Program-made: the position numbers and the translations under genes
DNA from: Stygiolobus caldivivus
Lineage (GTDB): Archaea; Thermoproteota; Thermoprotei_A; Sulfolobales; Sulfolobaceae
Direction: 5' to 3'
DNA length: 64,000 bases
Assembly (NCBI RefSeq): GCF_019704315.1
Contig: NZ_AP024597.1
Location: forward strand, 682,001 to 746,000
Notes under the pieces: generated by a model
Database searches by the model: none
Told to the model about the DNA's origin: nothing
The model's input: the letters and a program-made list of their open reading frames with translations, nothing else
Shown: positions 9,326-17,356 of the stretch, in pieces
How the letters are laid out: every line of letters starts with the position of its first letter
Numbering within the stretch: position 1 is the first letter of the stretch

Positions 9326-9805
9326 TTGCAACGCCATCTCCTTTCAGAAAAAGATAAGAAAGAATTATTAAATAAAATTAAGGTCAAGTATGGATGGGAT
9401 ATAGATGGTAAGGTAGAATTAGGAAAAGAAAAAAAGGAGGTTTATTATTTCATAGACGGTCTTTTAGCATTTTTCAGTGAGGAGCTTATACCTACAATAT
9501 GCCTCATACAGAAGTTTAAACTAAATATGGCTTCAGTTACTGTAGATGAGGGCGCTGTAAAACATATTGTTAAAGGTGCGGATCTTTTCGCCCCGGGTAT
9601 TGTGAGTTATGACTGTGAATGCAAAGAGGGTGACATAGTTTTGGTCAAGACTAAAACTGGTCTTCCCATTTCTATAATTAAAGTGGTAATGCCAAAAGAA
9701 AAAGCCATGACTGAAAGGAAAGGTAAGTTTGGAATAAATTTACATTATATAAGTGACAGAATATGGGATATGTGCAATGTTCGGGGTAGTAGTTCCGACG
9801 TATAA
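9326..9805 (+). CDS. PUA-domain RNA-binding protein
   Basis: A 159-residue protein starting at TTG, one base after the hydroxylase stop. The C-terminal half has a PUA fold pattern: 'VTVDEGAVKHIVKGADLFAPGIV' followed by 'GDIVLVKTKTGLPISIIKVVM' and a final 'KGKFGINLHYISDRIWD'. The arrangement (about 75 residues, then PUA) resembles archaeal MCT-1/Tma20-like proteins and the PUA parts of tRNA-modifying enzymes. A role in tRNA or ribosome binding is inferred from the family. Its last 29 nt overlap the next gene. Confidence 0.82.
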   Translation: MQRHLLSEKDKKELLNKIKVKYGWDIDGKVELGKEKKEVYYFIDGLLAFFSEELIPTICLIQKFKLNMASVTVDEGAVKHIVKGADLFAPGIVSYDCECKEGDIVLVKTKTGLPISIIKVVMPKEKAMTERKGKFGINLHYISDRIWDMCNVRGSSSDV

Positions 9806-10460
9806 TGAGGCTGACAATATAAAGGTACTAATAAAGGAGATCAGGGAAAACGTAAAGGATGTTACAATAATCGTTATAGATGACAACAGTGAGGACGGGA
9901 CAGCTGAAATTGCTAAGGAAATGGGCGCAAAGGTTTTTGTGAGGACAAATGAAAAAGGCCTTGGTAGTGCGTTGAGGTTCGGTCTAAACAAAGCCGTGGA
10001 ATTAGGAATAACGAGGATCGCTACAATGGATGCCGATTTGAGTCATGACCCTTCATATCTCCCTTCAATGTTTAACGCAAGTCTAAATGCTGACCTTGTA
10101 GTTGGTTCTAGGTATATAGAGGGTGGGAGGATCGAGAATTGGCCTCTTAAAAGGAGAGTTATAAGTAAGGGGGCAAATTTTTTAACGAAACTCCTTTTGC
10201 ATTCTTCGATACAAGATAATACTTCAGGATATCGTGTATATAGTGCAAGGGCTGTCGAAGTAATATCATCATGCCGAAACGCTGGAGGTTATGAATTCCA
10301 AATTTGTGCAGTGTACAAGGTACTGCGTAACCATTTGAAGGTAGTCGAAGTCCCTATAATATTTAGGGACAGAGAGAAGGGAAGTAGTAAGTTAAGTAGT
10401 GGAAAAATGGCTAAATGGCTTTGGTATGTTATAAAGTTATCGTTAGGAATTACTTCTTAG
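9777..10460 (+). CDS. DPM1-like polyprenyl-phosphate mannosyl/glycosyltransferase (GT2)
   Basis: A soluble GT2 enzyme of 227 aa. 'VVVPTYNEADNIKVLI' opens the GT-A fold; 'DDNSEDGT' binds the nucleotide; 'MDADLSHDP' is the metal-binding DxD; 'VGSRYIEGG' and 'RDREKGSSK' are signatures of dolichyl-phosphate mannose synthase. It has no membrane spans, like the short eukaryal/archaeal DPM1. ATG 9777 is preferred over GTG 9753 because the fold begins two residues later. It would make lipid-linked sugars for protein glycosylation at the membrane. Confidence 0.87.
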   Translation: MFGVVVPTYNEADNIKVLIKEIRENVKDVTIIVIDDNSEDGTAEIAKEMGAKVFVRTNEKGLGSALRFGLNKAVELGITRIATMDADLSHDPSYLPSMFNASLNADLVVGSRYIEGGRIENWPLKRRVISKGANFLTKLLLHSSIQDNTSGYRVYSARAVEVISSCRNAGGYEFQICAVYKVLRNHLKVVEVPIIFRDREKGSSKLSSGKMAKWLWYVIKLSLGITS

Positions 10461-10764
10461 AAGTTCTTTTAAGCCTTGAAATTTCCTCTTTTAGCTCTTC
10501 TATTTCTTTCTTTAGTAGCGCTATTTCATTATCATGTAACTCTACAGTCTTCTTTAAGTTTTCTACGCTTTCAGGGTTTTCGTTCTTTAGCTTCAAGTTC
10601 TCGTTCTCATCTATCTCTACAAACCCAAGCCGGTACAATTCTCTTGCATACCCCTTTGCTGTTTTAGGTGAAATTTTTAGCTCTAAAGCTAAATCCCTTA
10701 AGTTTACAGTTCCTCTTTCTTTTAGGATAGAAATTATATCTTGCAATCTGGGAGTTAGTTCCAT
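10450..10764 (-). CDS. Winged-helix DNA-binding protein with C-terminal coiled coil
   Basis: Residues 1-60 are a winged helix-turn-helix ('RLQDIISILKERG...LRDLALELKISPKTAKGYARELYRLGFV'), and residues 65-104 a leucine-rich heptad pattern ('LKKTVELHDNEIALLKKEIEEL') that should dimerise. Such proteins are typical archaeal transcription regulators. The gene faces the OCD-family dehydrogenase gene across a 60-base gap containing a palindrome over the TATA box, so autoregulation and control of that neighbour are likely (inference). Its end overlaps the converging glycosyltransferase by 11 nt. Confidence 0.82.
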   Translation of the reverse strand: MELTPRLQDIISILKERGTVNLRDLALELKISPKTAKGYARELYRLGFVEIDENENLKLKNENPESVENLKKTVELHDNEIALLKKEIEELKEEISRLKRTSKK

Positions 10765-10783
10765 AATTGAAAAATTATATTCG

Positions 10784-10801
10784 TTTTGCTTTTAAGCAAA
10801 A
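10784..10801. promoter_or_regulatory. Palindromic operator candidate overlapping a TATA box
   Basis: TTTTGCTT-TT-AAGCAAAA: two perfect 8-base arms around two bases, midway between the divergent regulator (start 10764) and the OCD-family gene (start 10825). The inner TTTTAAG lies about 30 nt before the ATG of the latter and can act as its TATA box, so a protein bound here would block transcription factor entry. Confidence 0.62.
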
Positions 10802-10824
10802 AGGCATAAGATAATGGGGATTAA

Positions 10825-11778
10825 ATGGCTATATTATTACGGGAAGATGACGTTAAAAGGACGTTAGAGTACGGAGGTGTCTATGAAGCCATCGTTAATG
10901 CATTTAATCAACTTCACAATAATTTGGCATCAAATACCAAAAGGGTCAGGACTTCCTATCACGGTAGCGTGCTGACCTATCAAGCAGGAGGTCTTGACCA
11001 TTATCTTGGATTCAAGGTGTTTATAAAGGGCTCATTCATGTCAATGTTATTTGACGAGAACGGCGAGCTACTCCTATTTTCAGAGGCTGATCTTTTAACG
11101 AGGATCAGAACCGGAGTAATATCAGTTATAGCTGCTGATTACCTAGCAAAAAAGGGTTACTCAAGAGTGACAATAATAGGGCTAGGCAAGCAAGGGCAAT
11201 TTCAAGTAAGGGCTTTTTATGAGCTTAAAAAAGGTCTATCAATAAAGGTATTTAGCAAGGAAAAGATGGAATTAGAAATAAGACAGCTTCTTAAGGACGG
11301 CATAAATGTAATAAAAGCTAAGGACTATAAAGATGCATGTAAAGACGCTGACGTTATAGTTACAATGACAAACTCCAAAGACCCCTTCTTAAAGCTGGAG
11401 TTTTTGGAGAAAGGGGTACATATCAATGCAATGGGTTCTAACTTACCAGAAAGAGTAGAACTATTCCCAGAGGTGCTTAAAGCTTCTTCGGTCATAGCTG
11501 TCGAAGATATAAACCAAGCAAAGGAAGAAGCTGGAGATCTAATTTTGGCAGACAAGATGAAGATGCTGGATTGGGAAAAAGTGGTCCCGTTATCAGCGGT
11601 GATAGGAGGAATTAGGGGGAGAAAGAATGAGGAAGAGATCACAATCTTCAAATCTTTGGGCATTGGCCTAGAAGACGTCGCCGTAATGAAAGTGTTATAT
11701 GAGAAAGCAAAGAAACTTGGTCTCGGGACAGAAATAGAGGTGAAAGGGAAATGGTCTCAAGAATCGGAAGAGAAATAG
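10825..11778 (+). CDS. Ornithine cyclodeaminase/mu-crystallin (archaeal alanine dehydrogenase) family protein
   Basis: NAD-dependent enzyme of the OCD/mu-crystallin family (317 aa, full length). The N-terminal substrate domain has 'LGFKVFI' with the substrate-contacting Lys, 'LTRIRTGVISVIAADYLAKKG' is the family signature, and 'IIGLGKQGQFQVRA' is the Rossmann glycine motif. Family members act on ornithine, alanine, proline analogues or imines; the substrate here is not readable. The next gene, an aminotransferase, starts 28 nt before its stop, so the pair likely handles the same amino/oxo acid. Confidence 0.85.
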   Translation: MAILLREDDVKRTLEYGGVYEAIVNAFNQLHNNLASNTKRVRTSYHGSVLTYQAGGLDHYLGFKVFIKGSFMSMLFDENGELLLFSEADLLTRIRTGVISVIAADYLAKKGYSRVTIIGLGKQGQFQVRAFYELKKGLSIKVFSKEKMELEIRQLLKDGINVIKAKDYKDACKDADVIVTMTNSKDPFLKLEFLEKGVHINAMGSNLPERVELFPEVLKASSVIAVEDINQAKEEAGDLILADKMKMLDWEKVVPLSAVIGGIRGRKNEEEITIFKSLGIGLEDVAVMKVLYEKAKKLGLGTEIEVKGKWSQESEEK

Positions 11779-12890
11779 AGCTATCTCCAGTTGAGTTAGG
11801 TTCTCAGACGGCTAAAAGGGTTGAAATAAACTTAGCGAGCGGTACCCCTGATCCTCAGGTAATGCCTTTGAAAGAAATAAAAGAAGCATATGAAGAAGTA
11901 ATTAATGAGTACGGTTCGAAAGTCCTATTTTATCCTGGAGCGGGTGGCCAAGAGGAGTTAATAAGGGAAATTGAAAATAAAGTCCTACCTCTCCTAGGCC
12001 TCAACGCCCAAGACAACAAGGTAGTAGTTACTAGCGGTGCTCAACACGCTATGGAGCTATTAGCGAAATATTTTCTCGAAAACAATACCATCGCAGTAGA
12101 AAACCCTACCTTCATTGAGACCTTTACTCCCTTAAGGTTAAGGAGTAATGCAGTAATTCCTATATCCTTGGACTCTAACGGTATTAACGTTGACGAATTA
12201 GAAACGCTTCTCAAAGTGGTTAAAATAGAACTTTTGTATGTCATTCCAAATTGTCATAACCCTGCTGGGGTTAACTTATGTGAAGAGAGGAGGAAAAAGC
12301 TAGTTGAGTTGGCTAATAAGTACGACTTTTACATTCTCGAAGACGATCCCTATAAACCGATTGCAGGTACTACTCCAAGACCTATTAAGTCTTTTGATAG
12401 AGAAGGTAGAGTAATTTACATAAGTTCCTTTAGTAAGATTATTGCCCCAGGGTTAAGGATAGGTTTTGTACTAGCTAGAGAAGATATAGCAGAAAAATTA
12501 GCGTTATTAGAGCAGATGGATTTCTCAACTTCTACCATAAATCAGTACGTAGTAGCTAAGCTAATAAGAAAGGGGCTAATATCCAGCAGGATGGAGTCCT
12601 TATCTCACCACTATGGGAAAAAAATGAAAATTTTAATGGATTCACTAATAGACTACGGATTCAAGGACTTTAATACTCCAAAGTGTGGTTTCTTCTTACT
12701 CCTAGACCTAAAAAAAGACTCGTGGGACGTGTTCCGAGAGGCTGTAAAATTAGGTCTAAGTTTCGTCCCGGCTAAACCCTTCTTTTTGAGAGGAGGTGAG
12801 ACTATGGCAAGGTTAAGTATTTCCGTAGCAAATGAAGGACAAATAAAGGAAGGGGTAAAGAGGCTCAGGGATGCGTGGCAAAGAGTGTAG
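11751..12890 (+). CDS. PLP-dependent class I/II aminotransferase (2-aminoadipate aminotransferase-like)
   Basis: A fold-type I aminotransferase of 379 aa. 'VVVTSGAQHAMELLAKYF' binds cofactor phosphate, 'IPNCHNPAGVN' and 'ILEDDPYK' contact the ring, and the Schiff-base Lys is in 'SSFSKIIAPGLRIGFV'. The motif pattern fits the MocR/LysN-type group used for 2-aminoadipate, aromatic or branched substrates. A GAGGTG Shine-Dalgarno-like sequence (11738-11743) precedes the ATG inside the preceding coding region, supporting coupled translation with the OCD-family gene. Confidence 0.88.
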   Translation: MVSRIGREIELSPVELGSQTAKRVEINLASGTPDPQVMPLKEIKEAYEEVINEYGSKVLFYPGAGGQEELIREIENKVLPLLGLNAQDNKVVVTSGAQHAMELLAKYFLENNTIAVENPTFIETFTPLRLRSNAVIPISLDSNGINVDELETLLKVVKIELLYVIPNCHNPAGVNLCEERRKKLVELANKYDFYILEDDPYKPIAGTTPRPIKSFDREGRVIYISSFSKIIAPGLRIGFVLAREDIAEKLALLEQMDFSTSTINQYVVAKLIRKGLISSRMESLSHHYGKKMKILMDSLIDYGFKDFNTPKCGFFLLLDLKKDSWDVFREAVKLGLSFVPAKPFFLRGGETMARLSISVANEGQIKEGVKRLRDAWQRV

Positions 12891-12893
12891 GAC

Positions 12894-13961
12894 TTAGACC
12901 ACGAATATATCTTTTTCTAAACTATTCATCATAACAGGCTTACCACTTTTCACATATACCATGTCCTCTATCCTGATACCAAACTTCTCAGGCAAATATA
13001 TGCCTGGCTCTATTGTAAAAACCATCTGGTTCTGTATGGTCCTTTTATAATCTGGAGCAATGTAAGGTTCTTCATGTACGTCAATACCTATCCCGTGACC
13101 AGTCCTATGGATAAACTTATCTCCGTAACCGTAATATGCTATTATACCTCTAGCCACCTTATCCACCTCACATGCCCTAATACCCTCTATTGCCGATTCC
13201 TCCGCTTTTAACTGAGCCTCTTTTACGATTTCGAAAATTTTTTTGACGTCTTCTGAAGGAGGCCCAAGACTTACAACCCTAGTTGTATCAGTAGAGTAAC
13301 CTCTGTATTTCACTCCGAAATCAAAAATTATAATATCACCACGTTTTATCTTTTTAGACGTTGAACGGAGGTGTGGCATAGAAGTATTGCTCCCTGAAGT
13401 TACAATAGGTTCAAATGAAACTCCCTCTGCACCGTTCTCTATGAATCTGTGGCTTAGATAAGTCGAGATCTCCTTTTCAGTTATCCCTTCTTTTATAACT
13501 TCGAGCGTTTCCGTAAACGATTTCTCGGCTATCCTTAGCCCTTGGCTCATTATGTCAATTTCGTCTTCTTCTTTTATCATCCTTATTTCTTTCATTATTT
13601 CACTGGCCTTAACTAATCGTGAGGGTGCGAAAACCTCAAGGAGGTCTATCGTAAAGGCCGACCACAGAGTATCGTCTATAGCTATACTCCTTCCTTTTTC
13701 TATGTTTATTTTCTTATAAGGGTTCTCCCCATCTTCATATGTAATCACATTAAAGTTTAACTTTGTAAGCTGTTCCTCGTAGAGTTTGGGAGCTAAGAAA
13801 TAGGTATCCCAATAGCTAATGATCATCAGCAGGGGTCTCTCCATCTGTTCTTCAACAAACCCGCTTAGATAAAACATATTACTGGTAGGCCCCAAAATTA
13901 GGTAATCAACGTTTTTCTTTTTCATCAATTCTTTTACTTTTTCCACTCTCTTCATACACAT
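12894..13961 (-). CDS. Xaa-Pro dipeptidase/aminopeptidase (M24 family)
   Basis: Cytosolic metallopeptidase releasing residues before proline. The creatinase-like N-terminal half (1-130) is followed by the pita-bread domain with five ligands: Asp in 'IIFDFGVK', Asp in 'YSTDTTR', His in 'HRTGHGIGID', Glu in 'TIEPGIY' and Glu in 'IRIEDMV'. 355 aa is normal for archaeal PepQ-type enzymes. Divergent from the HDAC-family gene with 29 bases between; the neighbour's TATA box (atttaatttt) overlaps this gene's start region. Confidence 0.9.
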   Translation of the reverse strand: MCMKRVEKVKELMKKKNVDYLILGPTSNMFYLSGFVEEQMERPLLMIISYWDTYFLAPKLYEEQLTKLNFNVITYEDGENPYKKINIEKGRSIAIDDTLWSAFTIDLLEVFAPSRLVKASEIMKEIRMIKEEDEIDIMSQGLRIAEKSFTETLEVIKEGITEKEISTYLSHRFIENGAEGVSFEPIVTSGSNTSMPHLRSTSKKIKRGDIIIFDFGVKYRGYSTDTTRVVSLGPPSEDVKKIFEIVKEAQLKAEESAIEGIRACEVDKVARGIIAYYGYGDKFIHRTGHGIGIDVHEEPYIAPDYKRTIQNQMVFTIEPGIYLPEKFGIRIEDMVYVKSGKPVMMNSLEKDIFVV

Positions 13962-13990
13962 TTAATTTTGTTTAGTAGATAATAAAGTGT

Positions 13991-14974
13991 ATGAAGATAC
14001 CCATAATTTACTCAGACGAATACCTGCTTCATGCACCTCCTTTGCACCATGCTGAAAACCCAGAAAGGTTAAGGGTCGCACTCTCTAACTTAAAAAATAA
14101 CCCTATATTGTCCCCTGAAAATGTAGGAGAAGAAGAACCGAAGATTATTCACGAGCAGGATTATGTTAACCTAGTCAAATTATCTTCAAAGAGGGCGGAG
14201 TGGCTGGATGCGGACACTTATACTAACGAATATACTTGGAAGTCTGCTTTGTTAGCCTTAGGCGGTTCTCTAACCGCATATAAAAATCAGGGTTTTGCAC
14301 TGGTTAGACCACCAGGTCACCACGCGGGAAAGGCTGGAAGAGCTTTTGGTGCACCTACGCTTGGGTTTTGTATCTTTAATAATATTTCGTACCCCATACT
14401 GAAATTTAATCTTAAGAGGGTTGCAATAATTGATTTTGACGTTCATTACGGTAACGGTACGCAGGACATTTTCTGGGACAACCCTGAAGTAGTCCATATA
14501 GATGTCCATCAGGATCCTCATACTCTTTACCCAGGTACTGGGTTCCCAGATATGATAGGGGAAGGAGAAGCAAAGGGGACTAAAATAAATTTACTGTTAC
14601 CTCCTCTTTCAGGAGACGATTTATATGAAGAGTTATTTCCTCTCATCCAGTCGATTTTAGATGATTACAAACCTTCAGTTATAGCCTTTTCAGCTGGGTT
14701 TGATGGGTTTGAGGGTGACGGCTTAGCTAGCCTGAGGGCTACAGAAAGGACATATTATAACTTCGGATTGTTAGGTCTTAAAAGAAGATTCTACGCTATC
14801 CTTGAGGGAGGCTACAGTATTGGATTAGAGAGAGGTTTAAAAGCCTTCGTAGGAGGTCTAGAGGGAGAAAAGAAAGAATATATAGGGACTAAAAGTAGCG
14901 AGAAGACTAGGAGTAGATTTCAAGATTTTCTTTCAGCTGAGAGGAGGATACTAAGAGACTATTGGAAGGTCTAG
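13991..14974 (+). CDS. Histone-deacetylase-family amidohydrolase (first of two)
   Basis: Zinc deacetylase of the HDAC/AcuC/acetylpolyamine amidohydrolase superfamily, 327 aa. 'VRPPGHHAG' carries the His pair, 'IDFDVHYGNGTQ' the Asp and His zinc ligands, and 'SAGFDGFEGD' the third ligand. Sulfolobales have no histones, so the substrate may be acetylated chromatin proteins, metabolic proteins or polyamines (inference). Probably leaderless: a TATA-like atttaatttt lies about 26 nt upstream. Its stop overlaps that of the converging TnpB-like gene (shared CTAG). Confidence 0.87.
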   Translation: MKIPIIYSDEYLLHAPPLHHAENPERLRVALSNLKNNPILSPENVGEEEPKIIHEQDYVNLVKLSSKRAEWLDADTYTNEYTWKSALLALGGSLTAYKNQGFALVRPPGHHAGKAGRAFGAPTLGFCIFNNISYPILKFNLKRVAIIDFDVHYGNGTQDIFWDNPEVVHIDVHQDPHTLYPGTGFPDMIGEGEAKGTKINLLLPPLSGDDLYEELFPLIQSILDDYKPSVIAFSAGFDGFEGDGLASLRATERTYYNFGLLGLKRRFYAILEGGYSIGLERGLKAFVGGLEGEKKEYIGTKSSEKTRSRFQDFLSAERRILRDYWKV

Positions 14975-15795
14975 CACTGGTAATAACACTGTAAAGCTAT
15001 GTTATACGCAGCATTATAATCCCTTTCTGACTTAAATCCACAAGCTGGGCATACAAACAATGGCCCCATGATCTCTCCTTTCCTATAACCGCAATTAGAA
15101 CATATTTTACTTGTGTTAAATGGAGATAACCTTCTAAATTTAATCCCGGCTATATATAATTTGTCCTCTAGCATCTCTTCTACAACCCTGAGTGCTTGTC
15201 CCGCTTTTCCCTCAAACATCTTTAAATCTTCTATTGCAACAATCTTGGGTTCTAATTCATCTATAAACTTTACCACATTGTCCACTATTCCTTTTATTTT
15301 AATTTTCATGTTTCTGAGCTCTGTTAGACCTTGGGGATCCCCCAGTATCTTTATCATTTCGTCCATAATTAGCTCGTTCCCCCAATATCTTACTTTCCAC
15401 GGCTTAGTCCCTCTAATTGCTACTATAGTAAAGAGGTGCCGTACACCTATATCGACTCCGACTATAGTTTTTGGCCTCTCATATGCAAGATAAACCCTTA
15501 TGCCATTTGTAAAGTCGACTATAGCATAAAGTGGTATCCCTTCTCTTTCAGACTTTACAACAGCGTTTACTTCAGAGACCTTCAGCAGGTTACCTACACT
15601 GACCACTTTTAACGGACCATATTTCACTTCTGTCGAGTGTACTGCTTGGTAATAAAGCTCCTTAGGTATGTCTCTCGGTGGGGGCCCATCTTTAACTACC
15701 TTGGCATATTCTCTTGCGAAAAGAATAGAACTGTAGATACTTTTTAGCTTTCCATAATCTAAAATTTTTGCTTCAACCATCTCTTCTTTTGGCAT
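14971..15795 (-). CDS. Compact stand-alone TnpB-like RuvC nuclease with zinc ribbon
   Basis: A 274-residue relative of IS200/IS605 TnpB. The RuvC triad appears intact: Asp115 ('VGVDIGVRH'), Glu189 ('IVAIEDLKMFEG') and Asp259 ('RDYNAAYNIA'), with zinc-ribbon cysteines at 232, 235, 249 and 252. The segment before the first Asp is only about 114 residues, against roughly 190 in active TnpB, so most of the recognition lobe is reduced. There is no TnpA, no left end and no right end: its stop overlaps the HDAC stop, leaving no room for a guide RNA beyond the gene. It has its own TATA box. A domesticated, vertically kept nuclease is the likeliest reading. Confidence 0.82.
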   Translation of the reverse strand: MPKEEMVEAKILDYGKLKSIYSSILFAREYAKVVKDGPPPRDIPKELYYQAVHSTEVKYGPLKVVSVGNLLKVSEVNAVVKSEREGIPLYAIVDFTNGIRVYLAYERPKTIVGVDIGVRHLFTIVAIRGTKPWKVRYWGNELIMDEMIKILGDPQGLTELRNMKIKIKGIVDNVVKFIDELEPKIVAIEDLKMFEGKAGQALRVVEEMLEDKLYIAGIKFRRLSPFNTSKICSNCGYRKGEIMGPLFVCPACGFKSERDYNAAYNIALQCYYQC

Positions 15796-15817
15796 AAAAT
15801 AAATTTCTCACTATGTT

Positions 15818-15827
15818 TATTTAAATT
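15818..15827 (-). promoter_or_regulatory. TATA box of the TnpB-like gene
   Basis: AATTTAAATA on the minus strand, centred 27 nt before the ATG at 15795, falls in the 34-base gap after the amidotransferase stop. It indicates a separate leaderless transcript for the TnpB-like gene rather than mere read-through from the upstream operon. Confidence 0.55.
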
Positions 15828-15829
15828 CT

Positions 15830-16555
15830 TTAATCATTCGAAAGGCGAATAACGCTTCCTAGTTCAACACTTTCTACTTTCTTCCCTAAATAGTAGGCTA
15901 TTGTAGATGAAAAAACATAATCACCATACCGGTACACTCTGTAATATTCCTCGATTTCCTTAATTCTTTCTTTATTGTAGTAATGTGCAAAATAAACCTC
16001 AGGTCCTTCTACCTCATTAAATGTAAGTAGAGCAGAGTTTAAACTAGACGAGTATCTGCCTAGTTCAAGGATTAATTTACTATACGCTTTTTCGATACTA
16101 ATAGGGGAATTCTCTACGTTTTTTACTAACTCTAGAAAGAAGAGATAGCTGTCAGTTGAAGGATAATCAGGGTGCTCGAAAGCTTTTCTATTTATAGAAC
16201 CGTTATGGGCGAAGTAAAGGTCGTGAGAACGTATCTTTAGGTGATACGGGTGATTATGCCTTAGCCCGATCAAGAACTCCTTACCAGCTTTTCTTGCATG
16301 GACTATGCCTATAATTCTATTTCCCTTAAGGCTCTCTACTATATTATAAAACATATCGTCTTCATATATTGGTTCTACTGATTTATAGTAAATTATCCTC
16401 TGCTTTCCTTCCTTTTCTACTATCGCAGCTATCCCCCAACCGTGAGAGTGCGAAACATATCTAAAGTAAACGTCATTTCTCGCTGCATCAACAAACGCCC
16501 TGATTACATCTGTATCAACTCTCTCTTTTGTATTAAATGCTAGTAACCTACACAT
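15830..16555 (-). CDS. Class II glutamine amidotransferase (YafJ/EgtC-like)
   Basis: N-terminal-nucleophile hydrolase: Cys2 directly after Met ('MCRLLAF'), 'SHSHGWGIA', 'VHARKAG' and 'RHNHPYH...YFAHNGSI' form the glutamine pocket. 241 aa covers just the amidotransferase domain without a synthetase partner, as in the YafJ and EgtC groups, so the acceptor or hydrolysed gamma-glutamyl substrate is unknown. The start overlaps the end of the MBL hydrolase gene by 8 nt, placing it in the thiD-rbsK-MBL operon. Confidence 0.85.
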   Translation of the reverse strand: MCRLLAFNTKERVDTDVIRAFVDAARNDVYFRYVSHSHGWGIAAIVEKEGKQRIIYYKSVEPIYEDDMFYNIVESLKGNRIIGIVHARKAGKEFLIGLRHNHPYHLKIRSHDLYFAHNGSINRKAFEHPDYPSTDSYLFFLELVKNVENSPISIEKAYSKLILELGRYSSSLNSALLTFNEVEGPEVYFAHYYNKERIKEIEEYYRVYRYGDYVFSSTIAYYLGKKVESVELGSVIRLSND

Positions 16556-17243
16556 CCACTATTAAACCATCATAAGCAATATTATATCCTTTAGCCAATC
16601 TTTTCACTTCATCTTCTATCTGGGCTGGTATATGAGTAAGTATTAACTTTTCTTTCGGAAACAGCTCTAAAAGCTGTTTTAAAGAAGTATGTCCCCATTT
16701 AGAACAGTCGTCTAAACAGCTACTTTCATGGACAACTATGTCTACCTTTTCTGCTTCGGAAAGGATACTTTCACAAGGCTCGGCAGTATCACCGGTATAT
16801 AAGACCTTCTTTTTACCATCTGAGACTACGTAAGCCACATCATATATACTGTGGCATCCTTTAACCGAGTATACTTGGAATTCGCCTATCTCTGCGGTCG
16901 GTAAGTCGGACTCAGTTATTTCCGCTAGTATGTTATTTCCGTACTTGACATAACGGTCAAAAATCTCCGAAAGGCCATGTGGAGAGTAAACCTTAAGCTG
17001 TGGCAACCCCCTTAACTTTCTCTGGACTAAGTGGTCAAATAACCCATTAAAGTGGTCTATGTGGAGGTGTGTAATAAATAGCGTTGAAAAGGCAAGCAAG
17101 CCTAAGTCCTCTAATTTAAAATTACTACCAGTACCCATATCTAGGACTAAAGACGTGTTTGTTCCTTTTACATATATAGAAGCTTTCATTCTTTTGCTTC
17201 CGAATGTAGCCCCTGCGCCTGTCCCTAAGAACACTAGTTTCAT
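16548..17243 (-). CDS. Metallo-beta-lactamase-fold hydrolase (RNase Z-like)
   Basis: A 231-residue MBL-fold enzyme. 'THLHIDHFNGL' is the HxHxDH zinc motif; later ligands are His in 'SVKGCHSIYD', Asp in 'LYTGDTAEP' and His in 'LTHIPAQ'. The fold is near RNase Z and the PqsE/phosphodiesterase types, but it lacks an obvious RNase Z exosite arm, so a small-molecule or cyclic-phosphodiester substrate is possible. Its ATG overlaps the TGA of the tiny ORF before it (ATGA). Confidence 0.83.
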   Translation of the reverse strand: MKLVFLGTGAGATFGSKRMKASIYVKGTNTSLVLDMGTGSNFKLEDLGLLAFSTLFITHLHIDHFNGLFDHLVQRKLRGLPQLKVYSPHGLSEIFDRYVKYGNNILAEITESDLPTAEIGEFQVYSVKGCHSIYDVAYVVSDGKKKVLYTGDTAEPCESILSEAEKVDIVVHESSCLDDCSKWGHTSLKQLLELFPKEKLILTHIPAQIEDEVKRLAKGYNIAYDGLIVDV

Positions 17244-17356
17244 CTCACATCGTCCCTCTCTTCTATACTTACTAAGTCATCACAGCATAAGCCTAGACAT
17301 CTGTGCTCTTCTTCTTCAATTACCTCTTTTTTCTTTATCCTAAACTTCTTCTTCAA
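17240..17356 (-). CDS. Candidate 38-residue Cys-containing small protein
   Basis: A small frame that begins at a TTG inside the last codons of the ribokinase-like gene and ends in a TGA overlapping the ATG of the MBL gene (ATGA). It reads a Lys/Arg-rich start, a Glu run, then 'HRCLGLCCDD' and an acidic tail. The fit of both ends to neighbouring genes and the filling of an otherwise empty 97-base space in a tight operon argue for translation. Three Cys and one His could bind a metal. No family recognised; it could still be chance. Confidence 0.42.
   Translation of the reverse strand: MKKKFRIKKKEVIEEEEHRCLGLCCDDLVSIEERDDVR

Noticed and set aside
10415-10795. Ser/Phe-rich frame on the plus strand opposite the winged-helix regulator
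   Set aside because: It is the complement of a clear winged-helix/coiled-coil protein and has the composition of an antisense shadow.
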